NCBI GenBank assembly: GCA_945835085.1
Contig: CAMAIG010000116.1
Span: 1-5,765 of the forward strand
Length of the DNA: 5,765 bases
Source of the DNA: an uncultured Ruminococcus sp.
GTDB taxonomy: Bacteria > Bacillota > Clostridia > Oscillospirales > Ruminococcaceae
Reading direction: 5' to 3'
Made by a program: the position numbers and the translations under genes. The notes under the pieces are model-generated. The model ran no database searches. It was not told the origin of the DNA and saw nothing but the letters and a program-made list of their open reading frames with translations. Positions 1 through 5,762 of this stretch are shown here, in pieces. Each line of letters begins with the position of its first letter. The first letter of the stretch is position 1.

Positions 1-2
1 CT

Positions 3-1622
3 CTGTTGCTTATGGCATTGGGGATATGGGGCGATATGCTGCGAAGCTTTTTATATAGCTCTAAAAATGAATTCTACCCGACTAAAGTTACCGATAATGA
101 TATCGGCAAAAAATATCGGGTGCCTGTTATTGACGTTGTATTTGATACCGGACTTGATGATTTTTATTTTCAGGCTATGGCAGATCCCGATGTGAACGAG
201 GATAATTACAAAGCCTTCTGGTTCGGTCTGGATATGGAAAATATCCCTTCAAAGAAAACCGACAGCTTTAAGTCTGATGCGGAAAACGGTGAAGAATGTT
301 ATCTCACGGGTGTCCTTTGCAGATATGATTCGCAGTCTGAGCAGAATATAAGGTCTGCCCTTGAAACCTGGGCAGGGAAATTTTTTGACGAGAACATGGA
401 GTATTTCAAAGAATTTTTACCCGATGTCACAAGGGAGAAGCTTATTGAAAACGAGCTTAATAACTTTACATACTATTATTTTGAGGTCACCGATGTAATT
501 ATCCCTCAGCCATTAAACGGAACTCCCTTCATAGTTATCGGCGGGGCAATGCTTTTCCTTGCACTGATATTCGAGATCTGCTTTGTTTTTGGGCTGAAAA
601 AAAGAAAGGTGATCCCTTCTGTATTTGCTGTTATTATCGTTATTTCGGGGACTGCCTCCTTAATTCTCCTTGACCATATCAGAACTGCTGCGTCAATAAA
701 GAAAGTGGCTCCGGGGCTATATACCATGACAAATTACGAATGCACCAACACCCGTGGCATGATAGACGCAAATATGAAAAGCATAGACGATTTCGTGGAC
801 TGGGTGCTGAGGGAGCATTTCTTTGGTATCCCCTTTGAGGTGGACAGATCAAGCTTTGCCTGTGCGGCATTTGCGGCAAAGACTCCCGAAGGGGACCATT
901 TGTTCGGCAGGAATTTTGATTACGACAGTACGGATTCGGTGCTTGTATATTCCCACCCGAAGGGGGCATATGCTTCTATCGGCGTGGCAGATATGGCGTT
1001 TGTGCAGGTCGGCGGCGAGGAGTCAATAAGTGCGGATTCACTCATTGGCAGGTCGCTGATGATAGTGCTTCCCTATGCAGTAATGGACGGGATAAACGAG
1101 AAGGGGCTTGGCGTAGGTATTCTGGAGCTTGTGACCGATGAGATACATCAGGATAAGGGCAAGCCCGATATGCTGATTTTCTCGGCACTGCGGGCACTTC
1201 TCGATAATTGTGCAACTGTGGAGGAAGCTATAGAATTTCTCCGTTCCTATGACGTTCATTCAGATCTGGGAAACGCATATCATATGTTTGTTACAGACAG
1301 ATCGGGAGAATATGCCGTGATCGAATGGCTTGACGGAGAAATGATCGCAAACAGGATACCTGCCGTTACAAATACCGTTGTGACCCCGGGAGAGCATTTC
1401 GGCAGGGGACAGGCAGATGACCGTTTTGATAAGATAATGGACGCATTAAGCTCAGCCGACAGCTTTACCGCCGAGGAGGCTATGGATATCCTGGAGCTTG
1501 CAAAGCAGGAAAATCTTACCGAATGGTCCTGTGTATACGATCTTGATAAATTCAGCGTGGATATCTGTCTTGATGTTAATTACGATAATGTGTACAGCTT
1601 CAAAGGAAACGATTTTGAATAA
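3..1622 (+). CDS. Membrane-anchored linear amide C-N hydrolase (choloylglycine hydrolase / Ntn family) with extra N-terminal extracytoplasmic domain; 5' partial
   Basis: The frame is open to the left edge and begins with a hydrophobic stretch (LLLMALGIWG) that looks like the end of a membrane helix, so the start is probably upstream; no ribosome site can be seen for the TTG at 6 or ATG at 12. Numbering from the TTG at 6, residues about 20-172 form an unrecognised acidic domain, 174-197 and 203-222 are membrane helices with KKRK between them, and about 235-538 is the hydrolase. Helix count and the positive-inside rule place both large domains outside the cell. The hydrolase shows Cys286 (likely nucleophile), the GRNFD motif with Arg302 and Asp305 at the spacing seen in bile salt hydrolase (Cys2, Arg18, Asp21), Asn456 in VTNTVVTPG and Arg473 in DDRF. 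The family cleaves linear amides such as conjugated bile acids, acyl-homoserine lactones or penicillin V; the substrate here is unknown. The family call is secure; the N-terminal domain may be DUF6709-like, but that is a guess. Confidence 0.85.
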   Translation: MLLMALGIWGDMLRSFLYSSKNEFYPTKVTDNDIGKKYRVPVIDVVFDTGLDDFYFQAMADPDVNEDNYKAFWFGLDMENIPSKKTDSFKSDAENGEECYLTGVLCRYDSQSEQNIRSALETWAGKFFDENMEYFKEFLPDVTREKLIENELNNFTYYYFEVTDVIIPQPLNGTPFIVIGGAMLFLALIFEICFVFGLKKRKVIPSVFAVIIVISGTASLILLDHIRTAASIKKVAPGLYTMTNYECTNTRGMIDANMKSIDDFVDWVLREHFFGIPFEVDRSSFACAAFAAKTPEGDHLFGRNFDYDSTDSVLVYSHPKGAYASIGVADMAFVQVGGEESISADSLIGRSLMIVLPYAVMDGINEKGLGVGILELVTDEIHQDKGKPDMLIFSALRALLDNCATVEEAIEFLRSYDVHSDLGNAYHMFVTDRSGEYAVIEWLDGEMIANRIPAVTNTVVTPGEHFGRGQADDRFDKIMDALSSADSFTAEEAMDILELAKQENLTEWSCVYDLDKFSVDICLDVNYDNVYSFKGNDFE

Positions 1623-1646
1623 GCTCGGATAATGAACGGAAACCAA

Positions 1647-1709
1647 AAGCCGCTCGGGTAAACTGCAATTCACACAGTTGTCCGAGCGGCTTACTTTGCC
1701 TTTACTTTT
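1647..1709. terminator. Bidirectional intrinsic terminator
   Basis: An 11-base-pair perfect stem, AAGCCGCTCGG (1647-1657) with CCGAGCGGCTT (1682-1692), is extended inward by two G-T pairs and by AACTG (1661-1665) with CAGTT (1675-1679). On the plus strand it is followed by an interrupted T-rich stretch to 1709, 25 bases after the hydrolase stop codon. On the minus strand the stem runs into TTTTGGTTT, a better U tract. That side lies just past the stop of the decayed MFS gene, so it probably once ended that transcript as well. Confidence 0.85.
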
Positions 1710-1872
1710 CGGTATAATGATATCTCATAAGCTTTTTGCCTGCCATAAGGCAGATGAGTGTGCCGCCGACGCCGATGATAAACATCATAAGCGCTGCACC
1801 CGAGCCTTTGCCAGTGCCGAATAATGCTGCAAGTATGGGGATAGTGAAAAACTGCATGGTATTGCGGCAGCT
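1702..1872 (-). pseudogene. 3' remnant of an MFS-type efflux transporter gene
   Basis: On the minus strand, codons from 1872 to the TAA at 1704-1702 read SCRNT, then MQFFTIPILAALFGTG, KGSGAALMMFIIGVGGT and LICLMAGKKLMRYHYTEK. From memory of the family, RNT-Q-FTIP followed further on by LFGTGKGSGAA and a last hydrophobic helix is the C-terminal region of MFS drug or macrolide efflux proteins. In intact members an additional helix and loop separate the FTIP segment from LFGTGKGSGAA; here they are almost adjacent, which suggests an internal deletion. An in-frame TAA lies at 1876-1878, and everything upstream of the last helices (some 350 residues) is absent. The first methionine at 1857 has no convincing ribosome site, so a functional 51-residue peptide is unlikely. 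Upstream bases to about 1905 may continue the homology in another frame (AHMRIY before SCRNT). The MFS identity is inferred by recall, not by a search. Confidence 0.68.
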
Positions 1873-1913
1873 TGCTTATATATATCCTCATATGCGCCAT
1901 CGCTGCTGTTGGG

Positions 1914-1940
1914 ATAAAAGCTGTTTGCAAAAAGCAGCTC
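1914..1940 (-). terminator. Weak candidate terminator for the HAD gene
   Basis: On the minus strand, just after the HAD stop codon (1946-1944), AGCTG (1939-1935) pairs with CAGCT (1923-1919), and the loop has an A/T-rich TTT-AAA core. TTTTAT follows at once. The stem is short and not GC-rich, so termination may be inefficient. No stronger terminator was seen before the shared hairpin at 1647-1692. Confidence 0.42.
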
Positions 1941-1943
1941 TGT

Positions 1944-3548
1944 TTATATTTTGTTTTTTAAAGCCCTGATAATATTTGAGATACAAAGCCTTGCATTTCC
2001 CAAAATAAAGTAGCAAAACAGAAAAAACGGCCCCAAAAGCCCCGAGCTTCTGAAAAAAGCCCCCTTCCATGCGGAATATCCCAGATCGGACAGCCATTCT
2101 CCGGGGTGCTTCCAATAGGGATAGTCCTCCTTGTGGGAGTTGATTTTTGTGTCCTTGACGTCCTCGTAATGAAGCTCTCCCAGCATTTCCATGTGACGCT
2201 CCTTCGGGAAATAGAACATTTTTTCAAAAGCCTTTTTTGATTGCTTTGGATCAATTTTTTTGCCGCCCTTTAAAGCTGTCCAGTCGGAAACAAATTTCCT
2301 TGCGCCGTTTTTGAGCCTGTCGGTGTGATCTCTGTCCTCGGCTCTGTCGTAAACGGGCAGTCCCTTTTCATAGGCTATCACCTGCTTTTCGTTGGAGCCT
2401 ATGAGAGTTTCAAGAAAGGACACCTTTATTTCACAGGATATCTGTTCATAAATGTTTGAATAAAGACAGGCATAGCTTTTTTTTGAATGCTTTTTAATGC
2501 CGAAGGCAAGTTTTTTTCCAAGATACAATCCTCCCAGATCGGTGGAGGGGTCTATCATTTTTGCATATCCTTCGATCTCCGTCTGAGCCACGCCCACCCA
2601 GCCTGTGTCAACAACAGCTGCATTTCCGAAGCAGCCTTCCCTTTTCAGATATTCACAGATAGTATCGGGAGCGTTTCTTGCACTTGCAAGGGATTTTCTT
2701 GATACCCTGAGATAATGTACATCATCATTCTTATATAAAGATTTGTATATATCATAAATAAAATGCATATCCCTTGCAAGAAAAAACAGCCTGTCATATT
2801 TTTCCTGCTTATACTTATCATGTACCCACCGACAAAAGGACATCACCATAGGACCTATTATCTCATAGCCTATCCTTTCGGCAGGATCTTCAATGCTATG
2901 CAGACCATGATTTATAAAGGCTGCAAGCTCATAATCTGACCTGCCGTATTTTGTATATTCAAGGATATTTTCATGCCTGTTTATGTGCAGAGCGTTTATC
3001 CCTGCTTTTTCGGCACCCTTCACATCTGCTTCCATATTATCGCCGATATGAAGTACCTGTGAAGCCGAAAATCCATATTTTTCAAGAAATAATTCAAACA
3101 GTCTGCCCGAGCCTTTATTGCATCCATATTCCGAGGATACCATAACGGGAATATCATAGCCTGCATTTTTCAGCAAAGCGGAAATGGTTTCATTGTCATG
3201 GTACATATCCGAAATGGCAAATATCTGCTTGCCCTGCTCCTTCAGACGGGCATAAGCGGAATGAATATCGGGGTTTGCTCTGCATATTCTTTTTTCAAAT
3301 TCAATTTCTCTTTTGCAGGAGAAGATGCAGAATTTTCCGATATCATCAAGGGAAACCTCCTGCCCTTTTTTTCTGTGTCGGGCAATGATCTCGGCAGCGG
3401 AGCGGAAATATCTGCCTATGGCACCATAACAGAAACGGTAAACATCAACGGGCTTCATCACGTCCCTGATAATGAGCGTGTCAAACACATCAAATGTGAT
3501 AACATCATATTTTTCTGCCGCATTAAGTATTCTGTCCTTATCGCTCAT
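1944..3548 (-). CDS. HAD-superfamily hydrolase-like protein, COG5610 type
   Basis: The 534-residue product starts with an HAD fold. Motif I is D20-V-F-D23-T (nucleophile and acid/base aspartates), motif II is Ser113 in AISDMY, motif III is probably Lys145 in NKGSG, and motif IV is IGDN with Asp170 and Asp175. All catalytic positions are present, so phosphatase or phosphotransferase activity is plausible. Residues about 225-470 are the second conserved domain of this group, with signatures LFFLARDMHFIYDIY (255-269), VSRKSL (282-287) and VVDTGWVGVAQ (312-322); its function is not established. Such proteins are often found in surface-polysaccharide loci, but no glycosyltransferase is visible here. 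Residues 506-519 are hydrophobic and may touch the membrane; there is no signal peptide. The ATG at 3548 is supported by GAGGTGA five bases upstream and by a near-ideal promoter. The gene is divergent from the cyclase gene. Family call firm, substrate unknown. Confidence 0.85.
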   Translation of the reverse strand: MSDKDRILNAAEKYDVITFDVFDTLIIRDVMKPVDVYRFCYGAIGRYFRSAAEIIARHRKKGQEVSLDDIGKFCIFSCKREIEFEKRICRANPDIHSAYARLKEQGKQIFAISDMYHDNETISALLKNAGYDIPVMVSSEYGCNKGSGRLFELFLEKYGFSASQVLHIGDNMEADVKGAEKAGINALHINRHENILEYTKYGRSDYELAAFINHGLHSIEDPAERIGYEIIGPMVMSFCRWVHDKYKQEKYDRLFFLARDMHFIYDIYKSLYKNDDVHYLRVSRKSLASARNAPDTICEYLKREGCFGNAAVVDTGWVGVAQTEIEGYAKMIDPSTDLGGLYLGKKLAFGIKKHSKKSYACLYSNIYEQISCEIKVSFLETLIGSNEKQVIAYEKGLPVYDRAEDRDHTDRLKNGARKFVSDWTALKGGKKIDPKQSKKAFEKMFYFPKERHMEMLGELHYEDVKDTKINSHKEDYPYWKHPGEWLSDLGYSAWKGAFFRSSGLLGPFFLFCYFILGNARLCISNIIRALKNKI

Positions 3549-3552
3549 TTTC

Positions 3553-3559
3553 TCACCTC
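3553..3559 (-). promoter_or_regulatory. Ribosome binding site of the HAD gene
   Basis: The minus strand reads GAGGTGA, then GAAA and the ATG at 3548-3546. Complementarity to the 16S tail and the short spacer fix the start codon. Confidence 0.8.
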
Positions 3560-3581
3560 GCCGCCTATGATCGGTGTAAAT

Positions 3582-3610
3582 ATTATATCATATCCCCTGT
3601 GTTATGTCAA
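3582..3610 (-). promoter_or_regulatory. Consensus sigma-A (sigma70-type) promoter of the HAD gene
   Basis: On the minus strand, TTGACA (3610-3605) and TATAAT (3587-3582) are separated by exactly 17 bases, and TG one base before the -10 makes it an extended -10 promoter. Both hexamers match the consensus perfectly. The start of transcription would lie near 3575, giving a leader of about 27 bases with the ribosome site inside it. Confidence 0.9.
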
Positions 3611-3632
3611 ATTCGGCAGCTCGGGGCTTGCC

Positions 3633-3649
3633 TCGGAAAGCAATTCCGA
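3633..3649. repeat. Small inverted repeat in the divergent intergenic region
   Basis: TCGGAA (3633-3638) and TTCCGA (3644-3649) are a perfect 6-base inverted repeat around AGCAA. It lies about 23 bases upstream of the -35 of the HAD promoter, where an activator or repressor could bind. It may also be chance. Confidence 0.4.
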
Positions 3650-3682
3650 CTGTAAAAAGCAGTATTGTACCCTGCTGATTAT

Positions 3683-3705
3683 TGTGATTTTACAAAAAAA
3701 TCACA
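3683..3705. repeat. Nine-base inverted repeat upstream of the cyclase promoter
   Basis: TGTGATTTT (3683-3691) and AAAATCACA (3697-3705) form a perfect 9-base inverted repeat with the 5-base spacer ACAAA. It ends 19 bases before the -35 of the cyclase promoter, a position suited to a regulator site. It could also fold as a weak hairpin in RNA, but there is no GC-rich stem and no coding end nearby that would need a terminator. Confidence 0.5.
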
Positions 3706-3724
3706 TATTTCTATGGCGAAATTG

Positions 3725-3753
3725 TTGATTTTTTGTCAAGAGTATGATATACT
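3725..3753 (+). promoter_or_regulatory. Extended -10 promoter of the cyclase gene
   Basis: TTGATT (3725-3730) and TATACT (3748-3753) are 17 bases apart, and TG at 3745-3746 provides an extended -10. The start of transcription would fall near 3760, leaving a leader of about 33 bases before the TTG start at 3793. The -35 matches the consensus at four of six bases, so this promoter should be weaker than the divergent one and more open to regulation. Confidence 0.72.
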
Positions 3754-3768
3754 GAGCTAAAGTATACT
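3741..3768. promoter_or_regulatory. Candidate operator: paired AGTAT/ATACT palindromes over the cyclase promoter
   Basis: AGTAT-GAT-ATACT (3741-3753) is an inverted repeat that covers the -10. A second perfect palindrome, AGTATACT (3761-3768), sits at the expected transcription start. Their centres are about 17-18 bases apart. A protein bound here would block the promoter. The palindromes are A/T-rich and overlap a -10 hexamer, so part of the symmetry may be coincidental. Confidence 0.4.
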
Positions 3769-3776
3769 ATGCTATG

Positions 3777-3784
3777 AAAGGGGG
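3777..3784 (+). promoter_or_regulatory. Ribosome binding site that selects the TTG start of the cyclase gene
   Basis: AAAGGGGG ends eight bases before the TTG at 3793. The only nearby ATG (3774-3776) is out of frame and overlaps the site, so TTG is the best start. The protein then begins MERKNIGVILAH, which matches the normal first strand of a LacI-type binding domain. Confidence 0.75.
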
Positions 3785-3792
3785 CAGTCTTT

Positions 3793-5691
3793 TTGGAAAG
3801 GAAGAATATAGGAGTTATCCTTGCTCATTCCGTTATGGAATATCACGGAAATCTCCTTAATGGAATAATTTCTCAGGCAAAGAGCCTGGGGTATAATGCT
3901 CTTGTATTCTCTTTGTTCTCGCTGTCGGACGAATTATCGCCTCACCAGCTGGGGGAGGAAAACATATACCGGCTCATTAATTTTGAAAAGCTTGACGGCA
4001 TCGTTCTTGTGGACGTGTCGTTCTGGGCGGCAGATATGCGCCGCCGTGTGGTGGAGTTTATCAAAAAGAACTTCCATGGTCCCGTTATCTGCCCCAATTC
4101 CAGCAATCCCTTTGATTTTCACAATGAATGTATTGAAGAGATGAAGACCTTTTCGGTAATGACGGAGCATCTCATTACCGATCACGGAATGAAAAAGATA
4201 TACTGCCTTACAGGCTTCAAGGATAATCCCCTTGCCGAGCAAAGGCTTGCTTCATACCGCTATGCAATGGAAAAACATGGTCTTGAGGTGAAGGATTCAT
4301 ATATTTTCTACGGTGATTTCTGGGAGAATTCCGCAAAGCAGCTTGCTGCGGATATCGCCGAAGGAAGGGTGGAGCGCCCCGAAGCAATTGTGTGCGGAAA
4401 TGATTCCATGGCGCTGAGCCTTACCAATTCCCTTATCGAAAAGGGGATAATCGTCCCCGATGATATTGCCGTTACGGGATATGACGCAGTGTCCGAGGCT
4501 TATGAGAATATCCCGTCCATTATGACCTACAAGGTGTCATATGCGACTCTCGGGGCAAAATGCGTCTGTGAGCTTCACCGCATACTTACAGGCGAGAAGG
4601 CAGAGCAGATATTTACAAGCGAAGGAAATATCGTTGTGGGAGAAAGCTGCGGCTGCAAGAAGAACATGGCGGCTGCCAAGGAATTCAGCAAGATGATCTC
4701 CGACAAGAGAAACCGTGAGGAGCTTATCCATTCCAGCGGAATGATCGAAAGGCTCACTGTGGCAAAGGATCTTGAACAGTGCCTTATCTATATTTCGGAG
4801 CATCTTTATCTGCTCCCCACCATAAGCGGACTGGCAATATGCTTTGACGATAAATGGAACACATTCAGCGAAACCGACAGCGAATATACCTCCTGCGGTT
4901 ATTCCGAGAATGTGCATATGCGGCTGTATTATAATATGCAGCGTTCCGATCTGTATGATGATGAATTCCCGTCAGCCGAAATGGTGCCTCCTGTCATGAG
5001 GGAGGAGGAGCCGTACTGCGTATATTTTGTGCCTATGCATTTCGGTGACCGCTGCTTCGGATATATTGCGATAAAGTATAATTCCGATTCCGAGAGCCAT
5101 GACAAGGTGCTTCGAACATGGGTAAAGAGCATCAACACAGCCCTTGAATATCTTCGTGTCAAGGACAGATTCAATATCATCAACAAAAGGCTCTATATCG
5201 GCTCTATCCGTGATGCGCTTACGGGTATTTACAATCGTCAGGGCTATAAGCAGTTCTCTAAGGAGATATTTGCAAAGGCAAAGGAAAAGCACAAAAAGCT
5301 TCTGATAATAGTTGTTGACCTTGACAGGCTCAAATATATCAATGACACCTTCGGACATACCGAGGGCGACAATGCTATTACCGTTGTGGCTCAGGCTTTG
5401 CAGTCAAGCAGCGGAAACAGCGAAAAATGTGCCCGCACAGGCGGCGATGAGTTCGTTATAATCGGTTACTACGACTACGCCGATGAGGCTCCCGAATTTT
5501 ACAGGCAGAGGATAGAAGGATATCTTGCACGATACAATGCAATATCCCTCAAGGATTACTCTGTTGAAGCCAGCATCGGAAGCTTCTGCGGATATGCCGA
5601 TGATTTCAGCAGCGTTGATGAATGCTATGCCATTGCCGATAAGCTCATGTATCAGAGCAAAACAGAGCGCAGGAAAAGAAGAACAGATTAA
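3793..5691 (+). CDS. LacI/GalR-type ligand-binding domain fused to a GGDEF diguanylate cyclase
   Basis: The 632-residue product has no signal peptide or membrane helix and should be cytoplasmic. Residues 4-285 are a periplasmic-binding-protein-like domain of the LacI/GalR type (IGVILAH at the start, AIVCGNDSMALSL at 198-210, VPDDIAVTGYDAV at 221-233) but without the usual N-terminal helix-turn-helix. A VGESCGC motif follows at 282-288. Residues about 290-465 contain helices and a probable GAF-like domain (for example YCVYFVPMHFGDRCFGYIAIKY, 408-429). Residues 470-625 are the GGDEF domain: DALTGIYNRQGY, then D509-L-D511, N517 and D526 for metal and GTP, and an intact GGDEF at 550-554. It should make c-di-GMP from two GTP. 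The inhibitory RxxD site is absent: the matching positions, nine to six before GGDEF, read GNSE. Ligand binding, perhaps of a sugar, probably controls cyclase output; the ligand is unknown. Its promoter region is shared with the divergent HAD gene. Confidence 0.9.
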   Translation: MERKNIGVILAHSVMEYHGNLLNGIISQAKSLGYNALVFSLFSLSDELSPHQLGEENIYRLINFEKLDGIVLVDVSFWAADMRRRVVEFIKKNFHGPVICPNSSNPFDFHNECIEEMKTFSVMTEHLITDHGMKKIYCLTGFKDNPLAEQRLASYRYAMEKHGLEVKDSYIFYGDFWENSAKQLAADIAEGRVERPEAIVCGNDSMALSLTNSLIEKGIIVPDDIAVTGYDAVSEAYENIPSIMTYKVSYATLGAKCVCELHRILTGEKAEQIFTSEGNIVVGESCGCKKNMAAAKEFSKMISDKRNREELIHSSGMIERLTVAKDLEQCLIYISEHLYLLPTISGLAICFDDKWNTFSETDSEYTSCGYSENVHMRLYYNMQRSDLYDDEFPSAEMVPPVMREEEPYCVYFVPMHFGDRCFGYIAIKYNSDSESHDKVLRTWVKSINTALEYLRVKDRFNIINKRLYIGSIRDALTGIYNRQGYKQFSKEIFAKAKEKHKKLLIIVVDLDRLKYINDTFGHTEGDNAITVVAQALQSSSGNSEKCARTGGDEFVIIGYYDYADEAPEFYRQRIEGYLARYNAISLKDYSVEASIGSFCGYADDFSSVDECYAIADKLMYQSKTERRKRRTD

Positions 5692-5711
5692 TATAAAAAA
5701 ATGACTTCGTT

Positions 5712-5726
5712 AAGGGGAGCCCCCTT
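5712..5726 (+). terminator. Candidate terminator hairpin after the cyclase gene
   Basis: AAGGGG (5712-5717) and CCCCTT (5721-5726) form a perfect 6-base-pair GC-rich stem with a 3-base loop, 20 bases after the stop codon. Only TTT overlaps the end of the stem before GCC, so it is a poor classical terminator, although an A-rich tract (5694-5701) precedes it. Confidence 0.4.
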
Positions 5727-5762
5727 TGCCATTTCGTTAGTTAGTTTGCGAAATGAACAAAG
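5724..5762. repeat. Imperfect inverted repeat at the right edge of the window
   Basis: CTTTG (5724-5728) and CATTTCG (5730-5736) pair with CGAAATG (5749-5755) and CAAAG (5758-5762), leaving a 12-base loop that contains GTTAGTTAGTTT. The word TTCGTTA occurs both here (5733-5739) and at 5706-5712. It may be a structured extragenic repeat or the start of a larger element cut by the window. Confidence 0.5.

Noticed and set aside
679..969. 96-codon minus-strand frame inside the hydrolase gene
   Set aside because: Its Pro/Arg/Ser-rich composition is typical of a shadow frame, and it overlaps catalytic residues of the plus-strand hydrolase.
1691..1930. 79-codon minus-strand open frame overlapping the MFS remnant
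   Set aside because: Its C-terminal part is rich in Arg and His with no membrane pattern, whereas the neighbouring frame (1857-1702) gives clear transporter-like helices. Only its first part may carry remnant homology.
3683..3705. CRP-like site (TGTGA ... TCACA)
   Set aside because: The half-sites are 13 bases apart instead of 6, and classical CRP regulation is not expected in this kind of bacterium. Kept only as an inverted repeat.
3198..3728. 176-codon plus-strand open frame
   Set aside because: It is antisense to the 5' part of the HAD gene and runs through its promoter. It lacks a ribosome site and recognisable protein features; the HAD frame has intact motifs.
3549..3792. Riboswitch or other structured leader in the intergenic region
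   Set aside because: The predicted leaders are only about 27 and 33 bases long, too short for a known riboswitch, and the repeats lie upstream of the start sites.
4537..4917. 126-codon minus-strand open frame inside the cyclase gene
   Set aside because: It is antisense to well-supported coding sequence, with no ribosome site or domain signature.
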